Of a stretch of 64,000 bases of DNA, positions 25,824 to 34,533 are shown piece by piece. The position numbers were made by a program, and so were the translations under genes. Origin of the DNA: an uncultured Flavobacteriaceae bacterium (GTDB taxonomy: Bacteria; Bacteroidota; Bacteroidia; Flavobacteriales; Flavobacteriaceae). Below the pieces are notes generated by a model. That model saw only the letters and a list, made by a program, of their open reading frames with translations, made no database searches and was not told the DNA's origin. Every line of letters starts with the position of its first letter. Position 1 is the first letter of the stretch. The stretch lies in the NCBI GenBank assembly GCA_947494715.1, contig CANLWG010000002.1, positions 62,001 to 126,000 on the forward strand, in the 5' to 3' direction.

Positions 25824-26199
25824 AGTTACCGGTATTGGAGGGTTATTTTTTAAGTCGAAGAATCCCGAGACTACCAAAGAATGGTATAAAAACCATTTGG
25901 GATTACCTACGGATCAATATGGCTGTACATTTTGGTGGAAAGATAAGGAAGGTAATGATTGCTCCACACAATGGAGCCCCTTCAAGGATGACACTACCTA
26001 TTTTGCCCCAAGCGAAAAGTCCTTTATGATGAACTTCAGGGTTGAAAACCTAAAGGAGCTTTTGGATGAACTGAGAAAAGAAGGCGTTCAAATTGTAGGG
26101 GAAATAGAAGAATATGATTATGGGAAATTCGGATGGATCCTTGACCCCGAAGGAAACAAAATCGAACTTTGGGAGCCTGTGGACAAAGCATTTCTATGA
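25813..26199 (+). CDS. VOC family protein
   Basis: 128 residues, one glyoxalase/bleomycin-resistance module pair: ITGIG-like start RVTGIGGLFFKSKNPETTKE, middle MMNFRVENLKELLDELRKEG and the end WILDPEGNKIELWEP, where Glu is a usual metal ligand. Substrate unknown. Overlaps the DUF1801 stop by 11 bases. Confidence 0.9.
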   Translation: MKNRVTGIGGLFFKSKNPETTKEWYKNHLGLPTDQYGCTFWWKDKEGNDCSTQWSPFKDDTTYFAPSEKSFMMNFRVENLKELLDELRKEGVQIVGEIEEYDYGKFGWILDPEGNKIELWEPVDKAFL

Positions 26200-26252
26200 T
26201 ATCCAAATAATTGCTACATTTAAGGTTGTATTAACCAACAAAAACAATAAAA

Positions 26253-26699
26253 ATGTCAGAAGAAAATAAGGATTTGGGTGATAAAGCCGAAGATGCTTTC
26301 GACGACGCCAAAGAAAAGGCCAAAGAATTTGCTGAAGACACCAAGGAAGCTGCCGGTGATTTTGCCGACGAAGCCAAAAAGACGGCCAATGAATTTACAG
26401 AAGGTGCCAAGGAGGCCCTGAATAGTGCCAGTGGGGACAATAAAAAAATACTGGCGGGGGTGTTGGCCATTATATTTGGATCTTTAGGAGTCCATAAATT
26501 TATCTTAGGTTATCAGAAAGAAGGTATTATTCTATTGGTCGCCACTATAATAGGTTATGCCACCATGTGCTTTGTCATTGGGAGTTTCATCGTTATGGCC
26601 ACCTTCATAGTAGGTCTCATAGAGGGTATCATTTATTTGACCAAGTCCGATGAGGAGTTCTATAACACCTATCAGGTTGGGAAAAAACCGTGGTTCTAA
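26253..26699 (+). CDS. TM2 domain protein with amphipathic helical N-terminus
   Basis: 148 residues. Residues about 5-62 are a charged, alanine-rich amphipathic helix with an 11-residue rhythm (DAFDDAKEKAKEFAEDTKEA, AGDFADEAKKTANEF), like apolipoprotein/LEA-type helices. Residues 66-148 are a TM2 domain: GVLAIIFGSLGVHKFILGYQ (the conserved G..G.HKFYLG pattern), then a second hairpin and a C-terminal GKKPWF. Probably an inner-membrane protein with a long cytoplasmic helix; role unknown. A terminator follows. Confidence 0.88.
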   Translation: MSEENKDLGDKAEDAFDDAKEKAKEFAEDTKEAAGDFADEAKKTANEFTEGAKEALNSASGDNKKILAGVLAIIFGSLGVHKFILGYQKEGIILLVATIIGYATMCFVIGSFIVMATFIVGLIEGIIYLTKSDEEFYNTYQVGKKPWF

Positions 26700-26709
26700 A
26701 AACCAAAAG

Positions 26710-26736
26710 GCCAAATTTTTTTGATTTGGCTTTTTT
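26710..26736 (+). terminator. Terminator after the TM2 gene
   Basis: A 7-bp stem GCCAAAT (26710-26716) with ATTTGGC (26724-26730), followed by TTTTTT. Confidence 0.8.
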
Positions 26737-26752
26737 ATTTCATCATATCATC

Positions 26753-26770
26753 GTAATATTGCAATATTAC
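26753..26770. promoter_or_regulatory. Palindromic operator in front of arsR
   Basis: GTAATATTGCAATATTAC is a perfect 18-bp palindrome ending 13 bases before the arsR start. Its position and symmetry fit the operator of a homodimeric ArsR-type repressor controlling its own operon. Confidence 0.75.
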
Positions 26771-26783
26771 TTTTTTAAATCAT

Positions 26784-27107
26784 ATGGGAGCTACCAAAAC
26801 CGAAATATTCAATCTTACCCAAAATGAACTGGCCTCCGTTGCCAAGGTTTTGGCCCACCCGGCACGAGTGGCTATTCTGCAATACATAAGCAAGCAAGAA
26901 GGGTGTATCTGTAACGATTTGGTGGATGTCATTGGACTTTCCCAACCTACCATTTCACAGCATCTGAATGAGATAAAGAAAATAGGCCTGTTAAAAGGAA
27001 CGTTTGAAGGGAAAAATCTATGTTACTGCATACATAAGGAAAAATGGGCAGAGCTGCAGCAGCTTTTCCATGCATTCTTCAATAAAATAAATCAAAACTG
27101 TTGTTAA
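26784..27107 (+). CDS. arsR: ArsR family metalloregulator
   Basis: 107 residues with a winged helix (LAHPARVAILQYISKQ, then LSQPTISQHLNEIKKIGLLK). Cys41 and Cys43 (EGCICND) at the start of the DNA-binding helix correspond to the ELCVC arsenite/antimonite site of classic ArsR; a third Cys occurs near CYCI. It should repress the operon and release on trivalent arsenic. The palindrome at 26753-26770 is the likely operator. Followed after 15 bases by the DUF6428 gene. Confidence 0.9.
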   Translation: MGATKTEIFNLTQNELASVAKVLAHPARVAILQYISKQEGCICNDLVDVIGLSQPTISQHLNEIKKIGLLKGTFEGKNLCYCIHKEKWAELQQLFHAFFNKINQNCC

Positions 27108-27122
27108 ACTAAAATCAAATCT

Positions 27123-27611
27123 ATGAAGACACAAGAATTTCTAGGACTTCTAGAGACACATCCAACCAAGAGTTTACTGTTTGAATACGCAAATGGAAAA
27201 ACCGTTGCACCAAACTATCATATAACCGAAGTAAAGAACATCATCATAGATGCCGTGGACTGCGGGGCAGGAACAGATTTTTGGCGTGAAACCGTGGTCC
27301 AGCTTTGGGAAAGCCCAAAGGAAAAAGATCGCTTGGAATATATGATGGCCCAGAAGGCCACGGATATTTTTAAAAAGGTAAGTGGTATGAAACGGATGCA
27401 ACCCGATGCGGAAATAAAATTTGAGTATAGCAATCCAAATTTCCACACGGCTCAGCTTTTTGTTGATAATGTGGCTGTCAACGGCAAACAAATTTTAGTC
27501 CGCCTAGCGGTTGAAAAGACAGATTGCAAAGCCAAGGAAACCTGTGGAGTACCTGTTGAAACGAACGCAAAAGAAGAGGTCTGTTGTTCGTCCGAGAGCG
27601 GATGTTGTTGA
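27123..27611 (+). CDS. DUF6428 family protein with cysteine-rich tail
   Basis: 162 residues. The main domain (LFEYANGKTVAPNYHITEVK, then WRETVVQLW) matches DUF6428, found next to arsR in Bacteroidota. The C-terminal 35 residues carry six Cys: CKAKETCGVP and EEVCCSSESGCC, well suited to bind As(III) or another thiophilic ion. The role could be a metallochaperone or buffer; this is inference from the context. Nine bases separate it from the acetyltransferase gene. Confidence 0.82.
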   Translation: MKTQEFLGLLETHPTKSLLFEYANGKTVAPNYHITEVKNIIIDAVDCGAGTDFWRETVVQLWESPKEKDRLEYMMAQKATDIFKKVSGMKRMQPDAEIKFEYSNPNFHTAQLFVDNVAVNGKQILVRLAVEKTDCKAKETCGVPVETNAKEEVCCSSESGCC

Positions 27612-27620
27612 TCCCTAAGC

Positions 27621-28112
27621 ATGGAGATTAGGAAAATGGCAGCGGCAGATTGGCCAAGGGTTTCGGAAATCTACGCCGATGGAATCGCCTCGGGATATGC
27701 CACATTCGAAACCACTATTCCCTCCTATTCGGATTGGGACAAGGCCCATCTGGAACAATGTAGATTGGTTGTCCAGGAAAAAGGGAACATTTTGGGTTGG
27801 GCCGCTCTTTCACCCGTATCCAGTAGGTGCGTCTACGGCGGTGTGGCGGAAATAAGTGTTTACATAGGCAAAGACTACAGAGGTTTGGGCTTAGGAACGC
27901 TTTTGATGAAAAATTTGATACAAAAAAGTGAAGAAATAGGTCTTTGGACCTTGCAATCCGGAATTTTTCCAGAAAATCAAGGCAGCGTTAAGCTCCATGA
28001 AAAAATGGGATTTCGCTATATCGGCAAGCGGGAACGGGTCGGGAAATTAAATGGACATTGGAAGGATAATCTATTATTTGAACGAAGGAGTAAGACCGTT
28101 GGAGTGGATTGA
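27621..28112 (+). CDS. GNAT acetyltransferase, ArsN1/Pat-like
   Basis: 163 residues of the phosphinothricin/arsinothricin acetyltransferase branch of GNAT: IRKMAAADWPRVSEIYADGI, the substrate loop YATFETTIPSYSDW, VYGGVAEISVYIGKDYRGLG with the acetyl-CoA P-loop YRGLGLGTLL, and the end LHEKMGFRYIG. Third gene of the arsR operon, which supports an ArsN1-type role against arsinothricin-like compounds; methionine sulfoximine or phosphinothricin as substrates cannot be excluded. No As efflux pump is adjacent. Confidence 0.85.
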   Translation: MEIRKMAAADWPRVSEIYADGIASGYATFETTIPSYSDWDKAHLEQCRLVVQEKGNILGWAALSPVSSRCVYGGVAEISVYIGKDYRGLGLGTLLMKNLIQKSEEIGLWTLQSGIFPENQGSVKLHEKMGFRYIGKRERVGKLNGHWKDNLLFERRSKTVGVD

Positions 28113-28113
28113 A

Positions 28114-29931
28114 TTAAGAAACCTCGGTGGAATTGGCCTCGGTAAGTTTTCGTTCCAGTTCCGCTTGAAACTCTTCCATAACCGGTTTTACGGTACTTTC
28201 CGGTAGATCCGCAATTTTAATATACATTAGACCGTCCACTGAATTGTTGAACAAAGGATCCACATTAAAAGCGACTACCTTCGCATTTTGTTTGATGTAT
28301 TTCTTGATGAGCACCGGCAATCGTAAATCCCCGGGTTCTACCTCATTGATCAAACGATCAAATTTATTGAGATCGGCCTCCGTTTCATCAAAAACAAATT
28401 CCTTATCCGCATCCTTCAATTTTACCTTGAACTCTTTTTTAGGGCGAACATACTGTGCTACATAAGGGTCCCAATAATTACTTTTCATGAACTCGATCAT
28501 CAGTGACTTGGAAAAGTTGGAAAACTGGTTGCTGATACTTACCCCGCCAATCAAATATTTATGCTCCGGATGTCTTAAGGTTGTATGTACAATGCCTTTC
28601 CAAAGGAGGAACAAAGGCATAGGTTTTTGTTGATAAGCCTTTACGATATAAGCCCTTCCCATTTCTATGGACTGTCGCATCATGGCAAAAAGCTCCGGTT
28701 CAAATCTAAAAAGGTCTTGTAGATAAAAGCCGTCTATTCCATATTTAGGAAAAATCTCGGAACCCATACCCATACGGTAGGCACCGACTATAGTTTTTTC
28801 TTCACCGTCCCATAAAAACAGATGATGGTAATAGGTGTCGAACTCATCTAAATCTATGGAGTTATTGGTTCCCTCACCTATAGCGCGGAAGGTAACCTCC
28901 CGTTGCCTGCCGATTTCTTGAAGGATAAATGGCATATCCTTGGCCTTTGCCAAAAACACCTCATAATTCTTGCTCTGGAGCATCCTACAATCCTTTTCCC
29001 GAAGTCTTTCAATTTCCCCTAGTATTACCTCGGTCCTAACGGCTGTGGCAATACGTTTTGGTGGTTTAGGGATTTTTAGGGTAGTAGGGATTTGATCAAT
29101 CAAACGTTCCTTCTCATAGGCGTGTGAAAGGATATAGGTCTTTTTGCGCAAAAGTTGGGAAAACTCTTCCAAAGTCTCCTGTTCCTTTTGCGATTCGACC
29201 GATATAGGCTGTCCAATTCGTATTTTGATTGGACGATTGTGCTGGGAATACACTTCGGAGGGTAATTTCGCCGTCCGAAAGACATCATTGATTTTTGAAA
29301 GTCGATAGAAAAGCTTGCTATTCCTAGCATGAAAATAAATAGGGACAACCGGTACTTTGGCCTTACGTATCAATTTTACAGCGGCTTCCTCCCATGGACG
29401 ATCAACGATTAGTTTCTCGTCTTTATAGGTTGACACTTCGCCTGCAGGAAAAATGCCCAGAGGGTGCCCATTTCCCAAATGTACCATGGCACTTTTAAAC
29501 CCCATAATACTGCTTTTGGCGTCCTTACGATTTTCAAAAGGATTGACCGGTAAAATATAGGGTTCCATGGGTTTGATTCGATGTAAAAGAAAGTTTGCAA
29601 TTATCTTAAAATCCGGCCGATGTGCGACCATTAATTTCAACAACAATACACCATCAATGGCACCCAACGGGTGATTACTTATAGTAATATAGGGACCTTC
29701 TTTGGGTAAGCGTTTAAAATCTTCCTCTGGAATATCAAAATCTATCTCATAGTGTTGAAGGACCGCATCTAGAAATTCTAATCCTTCCAAATGCCGATTT
29801 TTATTATAAAAAGAGTTGATACTTGAAATTCTTGTGACCTTCATTAAGACCCACCCCATAAAAGTGCCCAAGAACCCATATTTATCCAAATTGACTGCCT
29901 TGGCCACCTCCTTCGCGGTCACTAAACCCAT
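28114..29931 (-). CDS. Fused acyltransferase (PlsC-like + GNAT-like), OlsF type
   Basis: 605 residues with two acyltransferase halves. Residues about 75-290 are a PlsC-like O-acyltransferase (ITISNHPLGAIDG with the His/Asp pair; GIFPAGEVSTYK; VPVVPIYFHARNS). Residues about 320-540 are an OlsB-like N-acyltransferase (DTYYHHLFLWDGEEKTIVGA, YRMGMGSEIFPKYGIDGFYL, LIGGVSISNQFS). This order is that of OlsF, which in Flavobacterium and Serratia makes ornithine lipids; in Bacteroidota related enzymes make glycine or glycyl-serine lipids. Which amino acid is used here cannot be read from sequence. Membrane-associated, monocistronic. Confidence 0.85.
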   Translation of the reverse strand: MGLVTAKEVAKAVNLDKYGFLGTFMGWVLMKVTRISSINSFYNKNRHLEGLEFLDAVLQHYEIDFDIPEEDFKRLPKEGPYITISNHPLGAIDGVLLLKLMVAHRPDFKIIANFLLHRIKPMEPYILPVNPFENRKDAKSSIMGFKSAMVHLGNGHPLGIFPAGEVSTYKDEKLIVDRPWEEAAVKLIRKAKVPVVPIYFHARNSKLFYRLSKINDVFRTAKLPSEVYSQHNRPIKIRIGQPISVESQKEQETLEEFSQLLRKKTYILSHAYEKERLIDQIPTTLKIPKPPKRIATAVRTEVILGEIERLREKDCRMLQSKNYEVFLAKAKDMPFILQEIGRQREVTFRAIGEGTNNSIDLDEFDTYYHHLFLWDGEEKTIVGAYRMGMGSEIFPKYGIDGFYLQDLFRFEPELFAMMRQSIEMGRAYIVKAYQQKPMPLFLLWKGIVHTTLRHPEHKYLIGGVSISNQFSNFSKSLMIEFMKSNYWDPYVAQYVRPKKEFKVKLKDADKEFVFDETEADLNKFDRLINEVEPGDLRLPVLIKKYIKQNAKVVAFNVDPLFNNSVDGLMYIKIADLPESTVKPVMEEFQAELERKLTEANSTEVS

Positions 29932-30018
29932 ACCATAAAAAATTTAGGTAACCGTAAATATAGGGAAATCACGAGTTGAGCGATTTATTTTAACATTTAG
30001 AAAATAGAATAAGCACCC

Positions 30019-31269
30019 CTATTTTACTACCAATTGTAAAGTTTCCTTACCTCTTTGCTCCAAGAGTACATCATGCCCGTTTAAAAATGATTCTACCGCT
30101 TTTTCATTGAAATGTCGTATAGTATATAGGGAAACGTCTTCGTGGCAAACTACTTTAAATCTACTTTTAAGAAGTTCCAAAAGTCCGTTCAGGCCTCCAA
30201 ATTTGTTATCCACACAGACGGAAAAACTAATGGCCGAATTTTGTATTAAGTCCACCTTCATTTTGTGTTCATGAAGTAGTTTGAATAATTCACTAATACT
30301 GTGCTCCACAATAAAAGAGAAGTCCAAGGAGGAAAGCTTGACCAGCACTTGATTCTTTTTAACGATGAAACATGGAACTAATGGTTCTATCCCGATACCC
30401 CTTCCAACCGTAGTGCCTGAATCCTTAGGATTGATGAACGATTTCACGTGCAACGGAATTTCTTTTCGCTGTAGAGGCTGTAGCGTTTTGGGATGTATAA
30501 CGGACGCTCCATAAAAAGCCAACTCTATGGCTTCTGTGTACGATATTTTGTTCAACAGTTGTGTTTCTTGAAAGTGTCTGGGATCCGCATTGAGCACGCC
30601 CGGCACGTCCTTCCAAATGGTAACGGAATCCGCATTGAGGCAATAGGCTAAAATGGCCGCCGTATAATCGGACCCTTCTCTTCCCAAGGTGGTAGTGAAA
30701 TTGTTGTCATCACTACCCAAAAATCCCTGGGTTACATTAAGTACCTTCCTATCAATGCCCTTGGAAATCTTTTCTTGGGTTTTCTCCCAATTCACATTCG
30801 TGTCCCGATAGTTATTATCGGTTTTTATGAAGTTACGTACATCCAGCCACGTATTCCCCATCCCAACTTCATTCAAATAGGCGCTTACTATTGTAGTGCA
30901 GATCAACTCGCCATACCCGACCAATTGGTCGTAAACAAAATTATAATTGGGTGATTTATTCCATACCACAAAGCCTTGGATCTCATCGAACAAAGATTTT
31001 ACTTTTTGAAAAACAGGATGTCGTTCACTAGGAAAAAGATCGGATAAAATCTTATTATGAAAATCAACAACTTCCTGTACTTTAAAGGAAAGTCTTTCTT
31101 TTTCCTTAAAATAGGAATCTACAACCTCCTCCATGGAATTGGTTATCTTGCCCATTGCGGAAATGACCAGCAAAGTATTATCATAACCTACCTCCTTAAG
31201 TACATTGACCAGATTTTTAACTCCTTCGGCATCCTTGACCGATGCACCTCCAAATTTGAAAATTCTCAT
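30019..31269 (-). CDS. Aspartate kinase
   Basis: Phosphorylates aspartate, first step to lysine, threonine and methionine. 416 residues, monofunctional: KFGGASVKDAEGVKNL at the N-terminus, the catalytic/substrate region TTLGREGSDYTAAILAYCLN, ATP segment WKDVPGVLNADPR and ASVIHPKTLQPLQ; residues about 310-400 are the ACT regulatory region (LVKLSSLDFSFIVEHSISEL), which suggests feedback control. It runs with the acetyltransferase gene upstream (31357-31842) in the same direction and lies near fbp, a linkage common in Flavobacteriia. Confidence 0.96.
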   Translation of the reverse strand: MRIFKFGGASVKDAEGVKNLVNVLKEVGYDNTLLVISAMGKITNSMEEVVDSYFKEKERLSFKVQEVVDFHNKILSDLFPSERHPVFQKVKSLFDEIQGFVVWNKSPNYNFVYDQLVGYGELICTTIVSAYLNEVGMGNTWLDVRNFIKTDNNYRDTNVNWEKTQEKISKGIDRKVLNVTQGFLGSDDNNFTTTLGREGSDYTAAILAYCLNADSVTIWKDVPGVLNADPRHFQETQLLNKISYTEAIELAFYGASVIHPKTLQPLQRKEIPLHVKSFINPKDSGTTVGRGIGIEPLVPCFIVKKNQVLVKLSSLDFSFIVEHSISELFKLLHEHKMKVDLIQNSAISFSVCVDNKFGGLNGLLELLKSRFKVVCHEDVSLYTIRHFNEKAVESFLNGHDVLLEQRGKETLQLVVK

Positions 31270-31356
31270 GCATTCATTGCGTTTGTTCTATTCCCTGATT
31301 CAAGGGAAACCTTCTATATGAATCGTATTATTTCCTAAATGTTCTTCTTTGAAATC

Positions 31357-31842
31357 TTAAATATGACTTCTTTCCAAAAAATTGTGTATCCCCTTTTCAT
31401 CCAGCTGAACTACGTCCCAATCCCGTAGAACTTTGGCCCCTTTGCTTTCATAAAAGGCAATGGCCGATTCATTCCAATCCAGTACTTCCCAGTTAATGCG
31501 CTTTACTTCCAATTTATGGCCATATTCCACCACTTTATGCAAAAGTGCCGAACCTAGCCCATAACCTCTTGCCTTTTCCGAAACAATCAAATCTTCCAAA
31601 TGAATAATGGGTCCCTTCCATGTGGAGTACCTATGAAATATCAAGGCAATTCCCATGATTCCTTCCTTGGTTTCGGCCACGAAACAGTGAAAAAGCTTTG
31701 TATCTCCAAATCCATGCTTTGCCAAATCCTGAACCGTAACCTCAACGGCATTTCCTTCATTTTCAAAAATGGCCAATTCCTTGATCAAGCCCCATACCTG
31801 GGCCATATCATTTTCCTCTGCCTCCCGAATCGTATATTCCAT
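31357..31842 (-). CDS. GNAT acetyltransferase, diamine (SSAT)-like
   Basis: 161 residues: IREAEENDMAQVWGLIKELA, the GNAT core IIHLEDLIVSEKARGYGLGS with the acetyl-CoA loop ARGYGLGSAL, then VKRINWEVLDWNESAIAFYE. This pattern, WxVLDWN and IxLEDLxV, is that of spermidine/spermine and thialysine acetyltransferases (SAT1/SAT2-like). Substrate unproven. Divergent from fbp; promoter box at 31862-31869; upstream of aspartate kinase. Confidence 0.88.
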   Translation of the reverse strand: MEYTIREAEENDMAQVWGLIKELAIFENEGNAVEVTVQDLAKHGFGDTKLFHCFVAETKEGIMGIALIFHRYSTWKGPIIHLEDLIVSEKARGYGLGSALLHKVVEYGHKLEVKRINWEVLDWNESAIAFYESKGAKVLRDWDVVQLDEKGIHNFLERSHI

Positions 31843-31861
31843 ATTTGTTACAAATAAAACA

Positions 31862-31869
31862 CAAAGTTA
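31862..31869 (-). promoter_or_regulatory. -7 box of the SSAT-like gene
   Basis: On the minus strand TAACTTTG (fits TAnnTTTG) lies 19 bases in front of the ATG at 31842. It is followed by TATTTGTAACAA in the presumed leader. Confidence 0.55.
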
Positions 31870-31901
31870 TAAATTTAAAAAACTAAAAAAGTACGAAAAC
31901 G

Positions 31902-31930
31902 TTGTAGTTTAACAAAATAAGCGAACTTTG
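31902..31930 (+). promoter_or_regulatory. Promoter of fbp
   Basis: TTG (31902-31904) and, 18 bases on, GAACTTTG (31923-31930, seven-base fit to the -7 consensus). An in-frame TTG codon at 31928 is part of the -7 box, so translation must start at the downstream ATG 31952. Confidence 0.6.
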
Positions 31931-31951
31931 CAGGAGAAATTAACACTTCCC

Positions 31952-32962
31952 ATGCTGAACAAAAAAAATAAGACTTTAGGCGAATTCATCATAGAAAATC
32001 AAGCTGCATTTCAATATTCCTCGGGCGAATTATCCAAACTGATAAATGCTATACGTCTTGCCGCAAAAGTAGTAAACCATGAAGTGAACAAAGCAGGATT
32101 GGTAGATATTTTAGGAACTGCAGGAGAAATGAATATCCAAGGGGAAAACCAACAGAAATTGGATGTGCTTGCCAATGAGAAATTCATACAGACCCTAAAA
32201 AATAGGGAGATTGTATGCGGCATCGCCTCCGAGGAGGAAGACCATTTTATTAGCATTAACAGTAATGATGAGAAGCACCGGAACAAATATGTTGTGCTTA
32301 TTGACCCCTTGGACGGATCCTCAAATATTGATGTCAATGTTTCCGTGGGTACTATCTTTTCCGTATACAGGCGTATTACCCCTGTGGGCACCCCGGTAAC
32401 TTTGAAAGATTTCCTTCAGCCCGGAAAAAACCAGGTGGCGGCGGGCTATATTATTTATGGCACATCTACCATGTTGGTCTATACCACGGGCCATGGGGTA
32501 AACGGGTTTACCTTAAATCCTGCTATCGGCACCTTTTACTTATCACATCCGGATATGCAATTTCCCGAAAGCGGTAAGATTTATTCTGTAAATGAGGGCA
32601 ATTATATCCATTTTCACCAAGGGGTAAAAGACTATATAAAGTATTGTCAAAAGGAAGAAGGAGATAGACCCTATACTTCGCGCTATATAGGATCCCTTGT
32701 GTCCGATTTTCATCGAAATATGATCAAAGGGGGCATTTATATGTATCCTAAAAGCAGTATCACGGAAAATGGAAAATTAAGGCTCCTATATGAATGTAAT
32801 CCAATGGCCTTCATTGCCGAACAGGCCAATGGCATTGCCATAGGAGGCCGCTCCAGAATATTGGACGTAAAACCTGAGGAACTTCACCAAAGGATACCCT
32901 TCTTTTGTGGAAGCCGGAAAATGGTGGAAAAACTACAGGAGTTTTTACAAAAATATCATTAG
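31952..32962 (+). CDS. fbp: Class 1 fructose-1,6-bisphosphatase
   Basis: Gluconeogenic hydrolysis of fructose 1,6-bisphosphate. About 336 residues from ATG 31952. Seen: metal-binding EEED ([10 protein letters not shown]), the signature [19 protein letters not shown], substrate residues in [20 protein letters not shown] and the C-terminal [20 protein letters not shown] (conserved in class 1). The promoter overlaps the upstream in-frame TTG, which decides the start. Close linkage with aspartate kinase is common in Flavobacteriia. Confidence 0.97.
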   Translation: MLNKKNKTLGEFIIENQAAFQYSSGELSKLINAIRLAAKVVNHEVNKAGLVDILGTAGEMNIQGENQQKLDVLANEKFIQTLKNREIVCGIASEEEDHFISINSNDEKHRNKYVVLIDPLDGSSNIDVNVSVGTIFSVYRRITPVGTPVTLKDFLQPGKNQVAAGYIIYGTSTMLVYTTGHGVNGFTLNPAIGTFYLSHPDMQFPESGKIYSVNEGNYIHFHQGVKDYIKYCQKEEGDRPYTSRYIGSLVSDFHRNMIKGGIYMYPKSSITENGKLRLLYECNPMAFIAEQANGIAIGGRSRILDVKPEELHQRIPFFCGSRKMVEKLQEFLQKYH

Positions 32963-32985
32963 TTGCCCATCAGTACTTTAGGAGA

Positions 32986-33408
32986 CTACTTTTTGATAAA
33001 ATAGAGATAATCCTCAAAATCTATTTTTCCCGTAAACAAAGCTTTTGATTTTGTGATAATCTCGTCGAACTGTGAGGAGGAAAAGCCCAATCCTATTGCA
33101 TATTTGCCCAAAAGAAATTCTTCTTCTTCATCCAGTACACCATCCGCGAAAACAATCTTTACCAGATCAAAAAAACGCTCCAATCTTTTTTCAAAACTTA
33201 CCTGATGGGTAATGGGATATTTGTTGGTCTTTTTCATAACCTCTTTGAACTGCGCATCGGAGACATTCAATTTGTGTGCAAATCGTTCCAAGAGTTTCAT
33301 CTCTGCGTCATCTATATAACCGTCTACCGCAGCCAATGAGGCTATGCTTGCAAAATGGGCCAAATTGTTGTTCGCCGAATGGGCATTGTACAAATCTTTA
33401 ACGGACAT
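32986..33408 (-). CDS. TerB-like protein
   Basis: 140 residues, all helical, with two acidic repeats typical of the TerB/DjlA N-terminal fold: SLAAVDGYIDDAEMKLLERF and KIVFADGVLDEEEEFLLGKY, each an aspartate-rich helix-helix unit that may bind metal. TerB proteins are linked to tellurite and stress responses, but single TerB-like genes such as this one are widespread without that role. Convergent with fbp, divergent from the MBL exonuclease gene. Confidence 0.85.
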   Translation of the reverse strand: MSVKDLYNAHSANNNLAHFASIASLAAVDGYIDDAEMKLLERFAHKLNVSDAQFKEVMKKTNKYPITHQVSFEKRLERFFDLVKIVFADGVLDEEEEFLLGKYAIGLGFSSSQFDEIITKSKALFTGKIDFEDYLYFIKK

Positions 33409-33507
33409 TCTTTACATTTTAATGGGTGCAAATATAATTTTTTTAGAGGTCATATTTTATAATATCCCCAACTTTGTTTTTGGGCAAATTTGTAACTTCA
33501 TACCGCT

Positions 33508-34533
33508 ATGAAAACTCCTCTCCTAGAATTTACGGACAAAGGTATTTATTGCAGCAGGGCTGATGTGTATTTAGACCCTTGGCGTCCGGTACAAAAGGCA
33601 ATAATTTCCCATGGTCATGCAGATCACAGCCGTTGGGGCCACCAGAATTATATAACGCATTATCGTAATGTTCCCATTATTACCCATCGCTTGGGAGAAA
33701 TCAACATACAGGGCAAGGAATGGGGCGAATCCTTTACCATTAACAATGTAAAGTTCAGTTTACACCCCGCCGGACATATTATTGGTTCTTCCCAGATTCG
33801 GGTTGAACATAAAGGGGAAGTATGGGTATTTTCCGGAGACTATAAAAATGAGGATGATGGGGTCTGCACACCTTATGAGCCTGTAAAATGTAATACCTTC
33901 ATTACGGAGTGCACCTTTGGTTTACCTCCTTTTAAGTGGATGCCACAAAAAGAGGTTTTCCACGAAATCAATAGTTGGTGGGCCGAAAACAAATCCGAAG
34001 GCAAAACATCCGTCCTCTTTGGATATACCTTGGGGAAAGCACAACGTTTACTGAAACACTTGGATTTGTCCCTTGGAAAAATATACACGCACGGAGCGGT
34101 CGAAAACATGACCGAGGTGGTGCGCCAATTAGTGGATTTTCCAAAGACCACCTTGATTACCGCAGACACAAAAAAAGAAGACCTACTAGGGCATATGGTT
34201 ATTGCCCCTCCTAGTGCCCATGGGAGTTCCTGGATGCGAAAAATGATTCCTTATGTAACGGCATCGGCAAGTGGCTGGATGACATTTCGCGGGGCACGAA
34301 GAAGGAGGGCGATCGACAAAGGTTTTGTCCTTAGCGACCATTGTGATTGGCAAGGGCTTTTGGATAGCATCAACGCCACTGGAGCCGAAAAGGTAATATG
34401 CACACATGGTTACACTGAAATATTTTCAAGATATCTGAGGGAGCAAGGATATGATGCACAGACCGAGGAAACGCAATATGAGGGGGAATTGGGAGAATTG
34501 AACCCAGCCTCAAAAGAAGAATCCGAGGCATGA
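33508..34533 (+). CDS. Ligase-associated DNA exonuclease (MBL fold)
   Basis: 341 residues of the metallo-beta-lactamase/beta-CASP family (YSH1/Exo type). Zinc motif ISHGHADHSRWG near residues 31-42, HPAGHIIGSSQI, the Asp in VWVFSGDYKNEDDG, CTFGLP and the late His in VLSDHCDWQGL and VICTHGYTE. It is the first gene of a repair set Exo - ATP ligase - Lhr-type helicase (with PdeM further right), known from Pseudomonas and others as MPE-Lig-Lhr-Exo. Overlaps the ligase gene by 4 bases (ATGA). Confidence 0.95.
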   Translation: MKTPLLEFTDKGIYCSRADVYLDPWRPVQKAIISHGHADHSRWGHQNYITHYRNVPIITHRLGEINIQGKEWGESFTINNVKFSLHPAGHIIGSSQIRVEHKGEVWVFSGDYKNEDDGVCTPYEPVKCNTFITECTFGLPPFKWMPQKEVFHEINSWWAENKSEGKTSVLFGYTLGKAQRLLKHLDLSLGKIYTHGAVENMTEVVRQLVDFPKTTLITADTKKEDLLGHMVIAPPSAHGSSWMRKMIPYVTASASGWMTFRGARRRRAIDKGFVLSDHCDWQGLLDSINATGAEKVICTHGYTEIFSRYLREQGYDAQTEETQYEGELGELNPASKEESEA

